Source: Burkholderia sp. Leaf177 (GTDB lineage: Bacteria > Pseudomonadota > Gammaproteobacteria > Burkholderiales > Burkholderiaceae). From it: DNA of 64,000 bases. Positions 1 through 11,428 of this stretch are shown here, piece by piece. The notes beneath the pieces were generated by a model, which saw only the letters and a program-made list of their open reading frames with translations, did not search any database and was not told the origin of the DNA. How positions within the stretch are numbered: the stretch's first letter is position 1; the number at the start of each line of letters is the position of its first letter. The translations under genes were made by a program, and so were the position numbers. The stretch spans positions 451,751-515,750 of the forward strand of contig NZ_LMPF01000001.1 in the NCBI RefSeq assembly GCF_001424345.1, in the 5' to 3' direction.

Positions 1-11
1 GGCCGCCTCCC

Positions 12-1940
<1,929 letters not shown>

Positions 1941-1949
<9 letters not shown>

Positions 1950-1976
1950 AGACGCAAGTAAAGACGCAAGTGAGCG
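1941..1976 (+). repeat. Triple 12-bp tandem repeat carrying three in-frame stops
   Basis: Three head-to-tail 12-bp units begin with CGCAAGT at 1941, 1953 and 1965. The first supplies the last codons and TAG stop of uup (1947-1949). The next two place TAA (1959-1961) and TGA (1971-1973) in the same frame. It looks like slippage duplication of the gene end, leaving three different stop codons in series. Confidence 0.9.
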
Positions 1977-2243
1977 CGGATAACGCGATCTTTGGCGCTG
2001 AGCCATTCGCGGTATCGAAAAGTTTGTCGAAATCAGTAAAATACGTCGCGTTTTCGGGCGCGCTGGCTGCAGTGGTGAAAGGCCGCATTGGGCTGCAAGC
2101 CGGCGTTCGCCGCCGCGGTTTCAAATTATCGACGCGCAATGTGGTGCCCGGCCAGCCATGTCTGGCTGGTCGCACCGGATTGACCCGTACTGTTCATGCA
2201 TTCGCCGGTCGTCCTCGCCGGACTACCGGACCACCGTCCAGAC
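1950..2243. other. Intergenic region upstream of parE
   Basis: These 294 bases between uup and parE contain the remaining two repeat units and no convincing gene. A TAAAAT at 2037-2042 resembles a -10 box but has no good -35 partner. I see no clear terminator for uup, so read-through into parE is possible. A longer in-frame start at 2196 exists, but parE homologues begin at the ATG at 2244. Confidence 0.5.
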
Positions 2244-4259
2244 ATGTCAACGAAAAAACCCAGCGCCGCCGACGGCGGCAAGAACAGCGGATACAGCGAA
2301 GCATCGATCAAGGTGCTGAAGGGTCTCGAGCCGGTCAAGCAACGGCCCGGCATGTACACCCGTACGGAAAATCCGCTGCACATCATCCAGGAAGTCATCG
2401 ATAACGCTTCCGACGAAGCGCTCGGCGGCTACGGCAAGCAAATCACGGTGACGCTGCATGCCGACCATTCGGTGTCCGTCGAAGACGATGGACGCGGAAT
2501 TCCTTACGGCTTGCATCCGGAAGAAGGCGTGCCGGTCGTCGAGATCGTGTTCACGCGCCTGCATGCGGGCGGCAAGTTCGATAAAGCCGCCGGCGGCGCG
2601 TACACCTTCTCGGGTGGCTTGCATGGCGTGGGTGTATCTGTAACGAACGCGCTTTCCACGCGACTCGACGTCACCGTCTGGCGCGACGGCAAGGTGGCGG
2701 AACTCGGTTTTGCAAACGGCGACGTGGTCAAGCCGCTCGAAACCCGCGCGATGAATCGTGGCGAAAAGAAGTCCGGCACGCGCGTCACCGCCTGGGCCAA
2801 TACCAAATACTTCGATTCCCCGAACTTGCCCGTGGCCGAGTTACAACGCCTGTTGCGCTCCAAGGCCGTGTTGCTGCCGGGCGTGGAAGTCACGCTCATC
2901 AATGAAAAAACCGGCGAACGCCAGACCTGGAAGTACGAGGACGGCCTGCGCGGGTATCTGCTCGAAGGCATGGGCGGCAGCGACTTGCTGATCCCGTTGT
3001 TCGAAGGCGAACGCTTCGCGGGCAACGCGAAATCGAGCGAGGAGACGTTTGCCGAAGGCGAAGGCGCGAGCTGGGTTGTGGCGTGGAGCGAGGAAGGGCC
3101 GTTGTTGCGCGAATCGTACGTCAACCTGATCCCCACGCCTGCGGGCGGCACGCACGAATCCGGCCTCCGCGATGGTTTGTTCCAGGCGGTGAAAAGCTTT
3201 GTCGAGTTGCATAACTTGCAACCCAAGGGCGTCAAGTTGCTCGCGGAAGACGTGTTCGCGCGGGTGTCGTTCGTGTTGTCGGCGAAGGTGCTCGATCCGC
3301 AGTTTCAGGGACAAATCAAGGAGCGCCTCAATAGTCGCGATGCGGTGAAGCTGGTGTCGTCGTTCTCTCGGCCGGCGCTCGAGTTGTGGCTGAACCAGCA
3401 CGTCGAATACGGCAAGAAGCTCGCGGAACTGGTGATCCGGCAGGCTCAGGCGCGTACGCGTGCCGGGCAGAAGGTCGAGAAGCGCAAGAGTTCGGGCGTG
3501 GCCGTTCTTCCCGGCAAGCTGACCGATTGCGAATCCACCGACATCACGCGCAACGAACTGTTCCTCGTGGAGGGCGATTCGGCGGGTGGATCGGCCAAGA
3601 TGGGCCGTGACAAGGAATTCCAGGCCATCCTGCCATTGCGCGGCAAGGTGTTGAACACGTGGGAAACCGAGCGCGACAGGCTGTTCGCCAACAACGAAGT
3701 GCACGACATCGCGGTGGCGATCGGCGTGGATCCGCATAGTCCGGATAGCCTCGACAACAAGGCGGATCTTTCGAATCTGCGTTACGGCAAGATCTGCATC
3801 CTGTCGGACGCGGACGTGGACGGCTCGCACATCCAGGTTCTGCTGCTCACGCTGTTCTTCAAGCATTTCCCTCAGCTGATCGAGCAGGGCAATGTGTGCA
3901 TCGCGCGGCCGCCGCTGTTTCGTGTCGATGCCCCCGCTCGCGGCAAGAAACCGGCGCAGAAACTTTATGCGCTCGATGAAGGCGAACTCGAAGCCATCCT
4001 GGACAAGCTGAGGAAAGACGGCGTACGCGAAACGCAATGGTCGATCAGCCGTTTCAAGGGCCTGGGCGAGATGAGCGCGGAGCAGCTTTGGGACACGACC
4101 ATGAATCCCGACACGCGCCGTTTGCTGCCGGTTCAACTCGGCGAGCTGGGTTTCGACGACACGGTCACGCGCATGACCATGCTGATGGGCAAGGGTGAAG
4201 CGGCGTCCCGGCGAAGCTGGCTGGAAGAGAAGGGCAACGAAGTCGAAGCGGATATCTGA
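2244..4259 (+). CDS. parE: DNA topoisomerase IV subunit B
   Basis: The ATPase subunit of topoisomerase IV, which decatenates daughter chromosomes with ParC (671 aa). The GHKL ATP site shows EVIDN (E50), a GRGIP segment and GGLHGVG. The TOPRIM metal site shows LVEGDSAGGSA (E443) and DADVDGSH (D522, D524, D526). ParE rather than GyrB is indicated by the short length, without the extra insert of many proteobacterial GyrB proteins, and by parC 67 bases downstream. I chose ATG 2244 (MSTKKP) over an upstream in-frame ATG at 2196, whose 16 extra residues are not family-like. It is probably co-transcribed with parC. Confidence 0.95.
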   Translation: MSTKKPSAADGGKNSGYSEASIKVLKGLEPVKQRPGMYTRTENPLHIIQEVIDNASDEALGGYGKQITVTLHADHSVSVEDDGRGIPYGLHPEEGVPVVEIVFTRLHAGGKFDKAAGGAYTFSGGLHGVGVSVTNALSTRLDVTVWRDGKVAELGFANGDVVKPLETRAMNRGEKKSGTRVTAWANTKYFDSPNLPVAELQRLLRSKAVLLPGVEVTLINEKTGERQTWKYEDGLRGYLLEGMGGSDLLIPLFEGERFAGNAKSSEETFAEGEGASWVVAWSEEGPLLRESYVNLIPTPAGGTHESGLRDGLFQAVKSFVELHNLQPKGVKLLAEDVFARVSFVLSAKVLDPQFQGQIKERLNSRDAVKLVSSFSRPALELWLNQHVEYGKKLAELVIRQAQARTRAGQKVEKRKSSGVAVLPGKLTDCESTDITRNELFLVEGDSAGGSAKMGRDKEFQAILPLRGKVLNTWETERDRLFANNEVHDIAVAIGVDPHSPDSLDNKADLSNLRYGKICILSDADVDGSHIQVLLLTLFFKHFPQLIEQGNVCIARPPLFRVDAPARGKKPAQKLYALDEGELEAILDKLRKDGVRETQWSISRFKGLGEMSAEQLWDTTMNPDTRRLLPVQLGELGFDDTVTRMTMLMGKGEAASRRSWLEEKGNEVEADI

Positions 4260-4326
4260 CCTGCTCAAGCCACCTCCGAATCTCGTCTGCCCTTGAACCT
4301 CGTCAACGCATAACACTGGAAATCCG

Positions 4327-6639
4327 ATGGACGATCTCTTCGCGGAACAAGAAGCCGCGCCCGATGGCGAAAAACTGACGCTTGGCGATTACGCCGAGCG
4401 CGCGTATCTCGACTACGCGGTGAGCGTGGTCAAAGGCCGGGCGTTGCCCGATGTCAGCGACGGCCAGAAACCCGTGCAACGCCGCATCTTGTTCGCCATG
4501 AACGAGATGGGTCTGGCGAACACGGCCAAGCCGGTGAAATCGGCGCGCGTGGTGGGCGACGTGCTGGGTAAATATCATCCGCACGGCGACCAGTCGGCGT
4601 ATGACGCGCTGGTGCGTCTCGCGCAGGCTTTCTCGATGCGTTATCCGCTGATCGACGGCCAGGGCAATTTCGGTTCACGCGACGGCGACGGCGCGGCGGC
4701 CATGCGGTACACGGAAGCGCGTCTTACGCCTATCGCCAAGTTGCTGCTCGATGAAATCGACATGGGCACCGTCGATTTCATGCCGAATTACGATGGCTCG
4801 TTCCAGGAGCCGAAGCTCTTGCCGGCGCGGTTGCCGTTTGCGCTTTTGAATGGCGCATCGGGTATTGCCGTGGGTCTCGCGACGGAAATTCCATCGCACA
4901 ATTTGCGTGAAGTCGCCGCTGCGGCGGTCGCGATGATCCGCAATCCGAAGATCGAACATGCCGAATTGATGGACATGATTCCGGGTCCGGATTTCCCGGG
5001 CGGCGGACAGATCATTTCCAGCCCGGCGGAAATTGCGGCTGCCTATGAAACCGGCCGCGGCAGTTTGAAAGTGCGTGCGCGCTGGAAGATCGAGGACATG
5101 GCGCGTGGTCAGTGGCAACTCGTGATTACCGAATTGCCGCCGAGCACTTCCGGCCAGAAGGTGCTCGAGGAAATCGAGGAACTGACGAACCCGAAAATCA
5201 AGCTCGGCAAGAAGGCGCTGAGTCCCGATCAGTTGCAGACCAAGCAGACCCTGCTTGCATTGCTCGATACGGTGCGCGACGAATCGGGCCGCGACGCGCC
5301 GGTGCGCCTCGTGTTCGAGCCGAAGTCGAGCCGTATCGACCAGACGGAGTTCGTGCATTCGCTGCTCGCGCATACGAGCCTGGAATCGAACTCGTCTATC
5401 AACCTGGTCATGATCAGCGCCGACGGCCGGCCGCGTCAGAAGGGGCTTCGCGAAATCCTGCACGAGTGGATCGGTTTCCGCTTCACCACGGTCACGCGGC
5501 GCACGCAGCATCGGCTCGGCAAGGTGAACGACCGCATTCATATTCTCGAAGGACGAATGATCGTCTTCCTGAATATCGATGAAGTGATCCGCGTGATTCG
5601 TGAAGCCGACGATCCGAAGGAAGCGCTGATGCAGCGTTTCAAGCTCAGCGAGCGTCAGGCCGACGACATCCTTGAAATCCGGTTGCGTCAGCTTGCACGG
5701 CTCGAGGCAATCAAGATCGAGCAGGAATTGAAGGATCTGCGTGGCGAGAAGGAAAAGCTCGAGGAATTGCTGAACAGCGACGCGGCCATGAAGCGCTTGC
5801 TGATCAAGGAAATCGAAGGCGATGCCAAGACTTATGGCGACGAGCGACGCACGCTGATCCAGGCGGAAAAGCGCGCGACGTTCGAAGCACGCGTGGTCGA
5901 TGATCCGGTTACGGTGGTGGTATCGCAGAAGGGCTGGGTGCGGGCGTTGAAGGGTCACGGGCTCGACCCGGCGAGCTTCCAGTTCAAGGCGGGCGATGGC
6001 ATCTACGGCACGTTCCTCGCGCGCACGCCGGACGTTTTGATCGCCTGGGGCAGCAACGGGCGTGTGTATTCCGTGCCCGTTGCGCTGTTGCCGGGCGGTC
6101 GCGGTGACGGCGTGCCAGTGACGTCGTTGATCGAGCTGGAGTCGGGAACGCATCTGCTGCATTACTTCGCAGCTTCGGCGGATCAGCCTTTGCTGCTGGC
6201 ATCGAGCAATGGTTTTGGCTTCATGGCCAAGCTCGGCGACATGGTCAGCCGCGTGAAGGCGGGCAAGTCGTTCATGACCATCGACGATGGCGCGGCTCCG
6301 CTGGTTCCCATGCCCGTGCTGCCGGGCGCCACGCATGTTGCATGCTTGACCAGCAACGGACGCTTGCTGGTGTTCGGTATCGATGAAATGAAGACGCTTT
6401 CGGGCGGCGGTCGAGGCGTGATCCTGGTTGCGCTCGAACCGAAGGAAACGTTGCGGCAAGCGCTGGCTATCGACAAGCGCGGGCTCGTATTGACGGGCGC
6501 CGGACGCGGCGGCAAGGTACGCGACGAAAAGCTGAGCTCGGCAGCGCTCGAAGCTTATGTCGGCAAGCGTGCGCGCAAGGGTCGTGCGCCGGATATCACC
6601 ATCAAGGTCACTGATCTGCGTCCGGTTCTCGAAGGCTGA
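4327..6639 (+). CDS. parC: DNA topoisomerase IV subunit A
   Basis: The DNA-cleaving subunit of topoisomerase IV, 770 aa. The catalytic tyrosine is Y128 in [10 protein letters not shown]. The quinolone-determining region is [15 protein letters not shown], with Gln89 at the place of E. coli ParC Ser80 and Asp93 at the place of Glu84. I recall this Gln/Asp pair from other Burkholderia-group ParC proteins, so it is probably lineage-typical rather than acquired resistance. The C-terminal third holds degenerate beta-pinwheel blades without the GyrA box, which supports ParC over GyrA. It follows parE by 67 bases and ends just before a strong terminator. Confidence 0.95.
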   Translation: MDDLFAEQEAAPDGEKLTLGDYAERAYLDYAVSVVKGRALPDVSDGQKPVQRRILFAMNEMGLANTAKPVKSARVVGDVLGKYHPHGDQSAYDALVRLAQAFSMRYPLIDGQGNFGSRDGDGAAAMRYTEARLTPIAKLLLDEIDMGTVDFMPNYDGSFQEPKLLPARLPFALLNGASGIAVGLATEIPSHNLREVAAAAVAMIRNPKIEHAELMDMIPGPDFPGGGQIISSPAEIAAAYETGRGSLKVRARWKIEDMARGQWQLVITELPPSTSGQKVLEEIEELTNPKIKLGKKALSPDQLQTKQTLLALLDTVRDESGRDAPVRLVFEPKSSRIDQTEFVHSLLAHTSLESNSSINLVMISADGRPRQKGLREILHEWIGFRFTTVTRRTQHRLGKVNDRIHILEGRMIVFLNIDEVIRVIREADDPKEALMQRFKLSERQADDILEIRLRQLARLEAIKIEQELKDLRGEKEKLEELLNSDAAMKRLLIKEIEGDAKTYGDERRTLIQAEKRATFEARVVDDPVTVVVSQKGWVRALKGHGLDPASFQFKAGDGIYGTFLARTPDVLIAWGSNGRVYSVPVALLPGGRGDGVPVTSLIELESGTHLLHYFAASADQPLLLASSNGFGFMAKLGDMVSRVKAGKSFMTIDDGAAPLVPMPVLPGATHVACLTSNGRLLVFGIDEMKTLSGGGRGVILVALEPKETLRQALAIDKRGLVLTGAGRGGKVRDEKLSSAALEAYVGKRARKGRAPDITIKVTDLRPVLEG

Positions 6640-6656
6640 AACCTCGCGGTCGTCTC

Positions 6657-6690
6657 AAATGCCCGGGCTGATTGGCCCGGGCATTTCTTT
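6657..6690 (+). terminator. Intrinsic terminator after parC
   Basis: A perfect 12-bp stem (6657-6668 with 6675-6686), rich in GC, with a 6-nt loop and a short T-rich tail, 18 bases after the parC stop. It closes the parE-parC unit. Confidence 0.88.
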
Positions 6691-6783
6691 ATCTTGAAAA
6701 ATACTTGAACTGGTTTCGCCTGGCAGAGTCGAACGCCGGAATGTCGCATTCAGCGACGGATAAACATGCAATCAGGAACACAG

Positions 6784-7242
6784 ATGAACAAGGCAATTGA
6801 AGTGGCGCTGTTCCTGCATTTATTGGGCGTAGCGGTCTGGATTGGCGGGATGATATTCGCGCATTTTTGCCTGCGGCCGGCAATCGCGGATTTATCGCCG
6901 CAATTGCGTTTGCCTTTGTGGGAATCGGTATTCGCCCGGTTCTTCAACTGGGTTGCGGCATCGGTGCTCGTGATCCTGTTGACCGGTGGATTTCTGTTGT
7001 CGCAATTCGGCGGCGGACATGCGCCCTGGCCGCTGCATGCAATGGCCGGCATCGGCATTGTGATGATGCTGATTTTCGGACATATCCGTTTCAGCGTATT
7101 TCCGAAGATCCGTCGCGCGGTTCAATCGCAGAACTGGCCGGATGGCGCGCGCTCGGTCGGCACCATTCGGCGTCTCGTACTGATCAACATCGTGCTGGGA
7201 ATCGTGACTATCGGCACGGCGGTTTTATCGCGCGGACTATAA
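6784..7242 (+). CDS. CopD-like four-helix membrane protein
   Basis: An inner-membrane protein of 152 aa with four predicted helices (about residues 5-27, 52-74, 83-103 and 130-150). It fits the CopD/DUF2269-like family, often annotated as copper resistance protein D domain. Conserved-looking features are His12 in the first helix, the WIGGMIFAHF stretch, and a histidine in the third helix region (FGHIRF). I chose ATG 6784 because AGGA lies about 9 bases upstream; an in-frame ATG at 6766 lacks this. No copC or other copper gene is nearby, so a copper role is only a family inference. It stands alone between parC and the autotransporter. Confidence 0.7.
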   Translation: MNKAIEVALFLHLLGVAVWIGGMIFAHFCLRPAIADLSPQLRLPLWESVFARFFNWVAASVLVILLTGGFLLSQFGGGHAPWPLHAMAGIGIVMMLIFGHIRFSVFPKIRRAVQSQNWPDGARSVGTIRRLVLINIVLGIVTIGTAVLSRGL

Positions 7243-7243
7243 C

Positions 7244-7273
7244 GCGTCGCTGATTCATGCGTCGTTGATTCAT
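7244..7273 (+). repeat. 15-bp tandem duplication after the CopD-like stop
   Basis: Two contiguous copies (7244-7258 and 7259-7273), GCGTCGYTGATTCAT, differ at one base. They begin one base after the TAA stop of the CopD-like gene and lie about 110 bases upstream of the autotransporter. They could be a slippage product or an operator. Confidence 0.85.
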
Positions 7274-7381
7274 AAACAAAAACCTGAAGCATTTCACTCT
7301 TTGTTCGATGGCTTCAATGCCCATCGCCAACGCGTTCCCGAGAGACTAAAGTGCTGAGTCAACTCGATTCGGAAACGGGTA

Positions 7382-10300
7382 ATGAGCGCTTCAAAAAAAT
7401 CGCAGGGACAGCCGGGCGCTTCGACAATCCGGGCAAAAAAAGAGCGGCGCTGGATTAGCGTACCCATCACGTTACTGGCAATCGCCAACGTGGCTATCGA
7501 CACCGCGCACGCCACTGATCTGCCCAGTTCGAAAACGGGCTACGTGTTGAATCCCGGTGATAATCCATTCACCGTTGTTTCGGATGCCGTTATCGATACC
7601 ATTGCTCAGGGCAGTATCGCGATTTACGGAAAATCCGATAAGGCAATTACATGGACGCTCACGAATAACGGCGTAGTTATCGGTGGCTATTTCGCCGTCG
7701 AATTCGACAGTCCCGTGTCGATCCTGAACAACGGTTCAATGCGCAGCAATACCACGACCGGAATCGCGTTATACAGCGGCGGCGAAATCGTCAATGCCGC
7801 CGGTGCGTCGATCCTGGGTCATTTCGATGCGGTTTTTGCAAATAGCTCGACCAGCGCTGTAACCAACGCGGGCACGATAAGCGGCTCAGCGGAGAATCTG
7901 ACCAGCACGCAGTCGGGCATTCATTTGCCGAGCGGCGGCACCGTGACGAATCTCGCCACCGGAACGATCGTTGGATATGGTCCCGTCATCCTCTCCAATT
8001 CCGCGACTAAGGTTTTCAACGACGGGACGATCATTTCCCTGAACGGCACGGCGATCGATCTGAGCGCCGCGGCGACAGGCAGCGGCGCCGGAACCGGCAG
8101 CTTCGTTTCGAACAGCGGGAGCATCAACGGGTCGGGCGGTACAGCGATCCTGTTCGGGCCAAACGACGACACGCTGCGGCTGACCGGGACATCGACAATC
8201 CTCGGCGTCGTCGATGCGGGCGCCGGAACGAACACGCTGATCCTTGGCGGAACGAACAATGGCAGTTTCGACATCTCGGGCGTGGGTGCATCGGCGCAAT
8301 ATCGCGGCTTCACGCTCTTGCGTAAGGACGATCCGGGCGCGTGGACTTTTACCGGCGCGAACGGCGACGCAGAAACGTGGCTCATCAACGGCGGCGGCAT
8401 TTCGGTAGCCGGGCAATTGAACGGCAGCCTGATCGCCCAAGCCGGCGTGACCGGTGTCGATATCGACGTGTTGCCGGGCGGATCGGTTGCGGCGAGCGCG
8501 GGGAATGCGGTATCAGTGAATGACAAGAGCCGCGTGGTCAACCGCGGTTCGATATCGAGCAACGCCGATGGCATGGCCGCAGTGCTCGCAACCGGCGACG
8601 CAACGAGCGTGGAGAACGCGGGCTCCATTGCAGCGCAAGGCGCGAAATCTGTCGGCGTCCTGATTGTCGTTCCATCGGGCGCAGCAAGCCTCGCGAACGA
8701 GCGCGGCGGATCGATCACGAGCGCGGCGGGAGATGCGGTCAAGGCGTCGGTTCAGGGTGGCGCGAGCGTTTCGATCACCAACGCGGGATCGATTGCGGGA
8801 AGCGCGGACAACGGGGCCGGCGTACTGATCGATGCAACCGCGGGCTCCGCGAGTCTTGCGAACCAGCAAGGCGCTTCGATCAAAGGCGCGTCCGGGGTTT
8901 TGGCGCCGGGAGCCGCGAATGTATCGATCACGAATGCAGGGTCGATCGCGGCGATCGGCATTGGAGGAACCGGTGTCGCGATCGATGCACCATCGGGCGT
9001 GGCCGTGCTGAGCAACGAGCGCGGTGCATCGATTTCGAGCGTAGCGGGCGACGCGGTCAAGGCGGGTTCGAACGTATCGATCAGCAATGCCGGCGCGATC
9101 GAAGCGAGTAATCCAGACGGAGCCGGCGTTGCGATCGATGCACCTTCGGGTTCTTCAAACCTCGTGAACAAGTTGGGCGGATCGATCACGGCTGCAGGCG
9201 GCGACGCGGTGCAGGCGGGATCGAACGTAGCGATTGTCAACGCCGGGCGTATCGCGTCGAATGGGGACCACGGGAATGGCGTCGCAATCAACGCTTCGGC
9301 AGGAACGGCCAGCCTCGTGAACCAGCGAGGCGCATCGATAACCGGCGCCAACGGCGTTTCGGCGCTGGCCAGCCGGGATGTTTCCATCGAGAACGCGGGG
9401 TCGATCGCGGCGCAAGGCGTGAACGGGACAGGCGTTTCCATCGATGCACCCAGCGGCGTTGCGAGCCTGACGAACGAGCAGGGTGCATCGATTGTCAGCG
9501 CTGCCGGCGTTGCCGTGCTCGCTGGATCGAACGTGTCGATAGTCAACGCCGGAACGCTCGACGGCCAGGTCGCCGCCGTGCGTTTTACGGGATCCAACAA
9601 CCGCTTGACGCTCGGCAACGGCAGCAATGTAAGTGGTGATATTGACGGCGGATCGGGTTCGTCGAATACGTTGACCCTGGAAGGCGCGGGTACGTTGGCA
9701 AGCCGGACGTCCGGCTTTTCGACGCTGACCATGCAGGACGCCACGTGGACTTTGTCGGGTCCAATATCCGTCACAGCCGCCAGCATGATTCGCAACAGCA
9801 CGCTGACGCTGACCGGCAGCTTGTCGAGCCCATCGATCACCATTACGCCCGATTCCACGCTCAACGGCACGGGCGCACTGAAGGGCATGGTTTCGATGCA
9901 AGGCGTCATCGCCCCGGGCGCCCCGGCCGTATCGGGACTGCAACCGCTATCTACGGGCACGCTTTCGGTGAGTGGCTCGTACACGCAAGCCACCGGAAGC
10001 CGTTACGAAGCCGACGTCACGCCTGAAAATCACGACCTGATCGCCGTCGATGGAACCGCTATTCTGCAAGGCGGCCTCGTGCGCGCGCGTCTCCGCGCGG
10101 CGTCCTTCACGCCCACCGACACGTACACCATCCTGAGCACGACAGACGGTCTTACGGGCATCTTTTCCGGCATCGAAACGCTCAATCCGTTTGTCTCTGC
10201 CTCGCTTTCCTACGATCCCAGCAACGCTTACCTCCACGTACAACGCGGCTTCCAGTTCGCCGGCGGAACCCCGAACCAGATCGCGGTCGAAGCGGCGCTC

Positions 10301-11398
10301 GATCATGGCGTAGCGGGCATCGGCGCAGGCGCCGCGCCAACGCGCGACTTCTTATCGATTGCAGGCGATTTGCTGAGCCTTGAAGGTTCGTCGGCATACG
10401 CGGCGCTCGATCAGTTGAGCGCGGAAGCCTACGCCGCGATCCCGAACGCGCAATTCGAAGCCGCGCGCCTCGGCATGAACGCGATCGACGACAGGCTGAG
10501 CGCCGCGCGTTTCGCGGGCGAGTGCGCGGCGGACGTTGCGACGCCTTCTTCGGTCAATCCCGGGCGAGTGTGTTCGTGGATCAGCGTGCTCGGCAGCACC
10601 GGCAAAATCGGCGGCTACGACACGTGGCTCGGCCAGCAAACGAGCGTGGGCGGCGTGATATCGGGCATCGATTACCGCATTGTGCCGAAGGTCATCGTCG
10701 GCGCCGCGCTCGCCGCCATGCATGGCAATACATCGACCAGCACCTTGCCCGTTCATGGCCAGTTCGATACCTATCAGGCCGCGTTCTACGGCAGTTACGT
10801 GCCGGGGACATACTGGCTGCAGGGATTATTAGGATACGCGCGCAATAGTACCGACATGAAGCGTTCGCTCTTTTTCACCGATACCCCACGCACAGCGCTC
10901 GGCAGCGTGGATGGCAACCAGTACTTCGCCACGCTGAGCAATGGCCTGGATATACCGGTTGGAAAAGTCGGCGTGGTGTCGCCGTTTGTATCGCTTGAAT
11001 TGCAGCGTGCAGAGACGCCGGCGTTCAACGAAAGCGGCGCCGGCGCGGTGAACCTCGCCGTGTCGGCGAATACGGCAAATTCGATTCGATCGTCATTGGG
11101 TGCACGCTGGCGCAACGAATTCGATCTCATCGGCCATGCATGGAGTCTTAACGGCGAACTGGCCTGGGCTCATCAATACGGGACGCGCACACAAGCGGTC
11201 AGCGCAAGTTTCGAGGGTGCGCCAAACAGCGATTTCACGGTGCATGGCAGCGGCGCCGCGCGCGACGCAATGCAGGCCGGAGTCGGCGTGCGTGTTGCGT
11301 TAGGCCGGCGAGTGCATGCCGGTTTGCGCTACGACGGCGAGTTCGGTGCCGGCAGCCATGTGCATGCGGGAAGCGTGGGATTCGACTATCGGTGGTAA
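7382..11398 (+). CDS. Autotransporter with repeated passenger (type Va secretion)
   Basis: A 1338-aa outer-membrane autotransporter. An extended signal peptide (basic segment then hydrophobic VPITLLAIANVAI) probably ends at AHA about residue 43. The passenger is a Gly/Ser/Ala/Asn-rich beta-helix, with six repeats of about 51 aa at residues 414-723. A pertactin-like autochaperone region follows (SGSYTQATGSRYEADV, about residues 865-885). The last about 270 residues form the beta-barrel, ending in the hydrophobic-alternating GSVGFDYRW. A Cys pair (C...C, about 20 residues apart) precedes the barrel strands, as in other Burkholderia and Bordetella relatives. I see no protease or lipase motif, so an adhesive or aggregative role is inferred. 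The ATG has no strong Shine-Dalgarno. The gene end contains a tandem repeat. Confidence 0.88.
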   Translation: MSASKKSQGQPGASTIRAKKERRWISVPITLLAIANVAIDTAHATDLPSSKTGYVLNPGDNPFTVVSDAVIDTIAQGSIAIYGKSDKAITWTLTNNGVVIGGYFAVEFDSPVSILNNGSMRSNTTTGIALYSGGEIVNAAGASILGHFDAVFANSSTSAVTNAGTISGSAENLTSTQSGIHLPSGGTVTNLATGTIVGYGPVILSNSATKVFNDGTIISLNGTAIDLSAAATGSGAGTGSFVSNSGSINGSGGTAILFGPNDDTLRLTGTSTILGVVDAGAGTNTLILGGTNNGSFDISGVGASAQYRGFTLLRKDDPGAWTFTGANGDAETWLINGGGISVAGQLNGSLIAQAGVTGVDIDVLPGGSVAASAGNAVSVNDKSRVVNRGSISSNADGMAAVLATGDATSVENAGSIAAQGAKSVGVLIVVPSGAASLANERGGSITSAAGDAVKASVQGGASVSITNAGSIAGSADNGAGVLIDATAGSASLANQQGASIKGASGVLAPGAANVSITNAGSIAAIGIGGTGVAIDAPSGVAVLSNERGASISSVAGDAVKAGSNVSISNAGAIEASNPDGAGVAIDAPSGSSNLVNKLGGSITAAGGDAVQAGSNVAIVNAGRIASNGDHGNGVAINASAGTASLVNQRGASITGANGVSALASRDVSIENAGSIAAQGVNGTGVSIDAPSGVASLTNEQGASIVSAAGVAVLAGSNVSIVNAGTLDGQVAAVRFTGSNNRLTLGNGSNVSGDIDGGSGSSNTLTLEGAGTLASRTSGFSTLTMQDATWTLSGPISVTAASMIRNSTLTLTGSLSSPSITITPDSTLNGTGALKGMVSMQGVIAPGAPAVSGLQPLSTGTLSVSGSYTQATGSRYEADVTPENHDLIAVDGTAILQGGLVRARLRAASFTPTDTYTILSTTDGLTGIFSGIETLNPFVSASLSYDPSNAYLHVQRGFQFAGGTPNQIAVEAALDHGVAGIGAGAAPTRDFLSIAGDLLSLEGSSAYAALDQLSAEAYAAIPNAQFEAARLGMNAIDDRLSAARFAGECAADVATPSSVNPGRVCSWISVLGSTGKIGGYDTWLGQQTSVGGVISGIDYRIVPKVIVGAALAAMHGNTSTSTLPVHGQFDTYQAAFYGSYVPGTYWLQGLLGYARNSTDMKRSLFFTDTPRTALGSVDGNQYFATLSNGLDIPVGKVGVVSPFVSLELQRAETPAFNESGAGAVNLAVSANTANSIRSSLGARWRNEFDLIGHAWSLNGELAWAHQYGTRTQAVSASFEGAPNSDFTVHGSGAARDAMQAGVGVRVALGRRVHAGLRYDGEFGAGSHVHAGSVGFDYRW
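8621..9550 (+). repeat. Six in-frame passenger repeats (one of 165 bp, five of 153 bp)
   Basis: Residues 414-723 of the autotransporter divide exactly into one 55-aa unit and five 51-aa units. Each starts G(S/A/R)I and ends (S/A)I.NA, with inner landmarks GV.ID, (L/V).N..G.SI and a central GDAV-type segment. The units have diverged at both DNA and protein level, so this is an old duplication rather than a fresh expansion. The length suits stacked beta-helix coils. Confidence 0.9.
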
Positions 11399-11417
11399 AG
11401 CACCGCTGGTAAAGCAT
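11390..11417 (+). repeat. 14-bp tandem duplication spanning the autotransporter stop
   Basis: Two contiguous copies (11390-11403 and 11404-11417), CGSTGGTAAAGCAY, match at 12 of 14 positions. The first copy contains the final Arg-Trp codons and TAA stop. The duplicated unit would encode another barrel-terminal Trp followed by TAA in another frame. Confidence 0.85.
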
Positions 11418-11428
11418 TGGCGAGCAAC

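Noticed and set aside
2841..4316. 491-aa antisense open frame across parE
   Set aside because: It is the complement-strand shadow of a GC-rich gene; composition (His/Arg/Gln-rich) and lack of ribosome binding site are typical of such shadows. The same applies to long antisense frames at 723-2006, 4675-6459, 8752-9993, 17202-18527, 25471-27483, 51597-53222 and 58718-60862.
4327..6639. Annotating this as GyrA
   Set aside because: It is next to parE, lacks the GyrA box in the C-terminal domain, and is shorter than typical GyrA.
8621..9550. Recent tandem expansion of the autotransporter repeats
   Set aside because: The units differ at many positions in both DNA and protein, so no recent duplication is visible.
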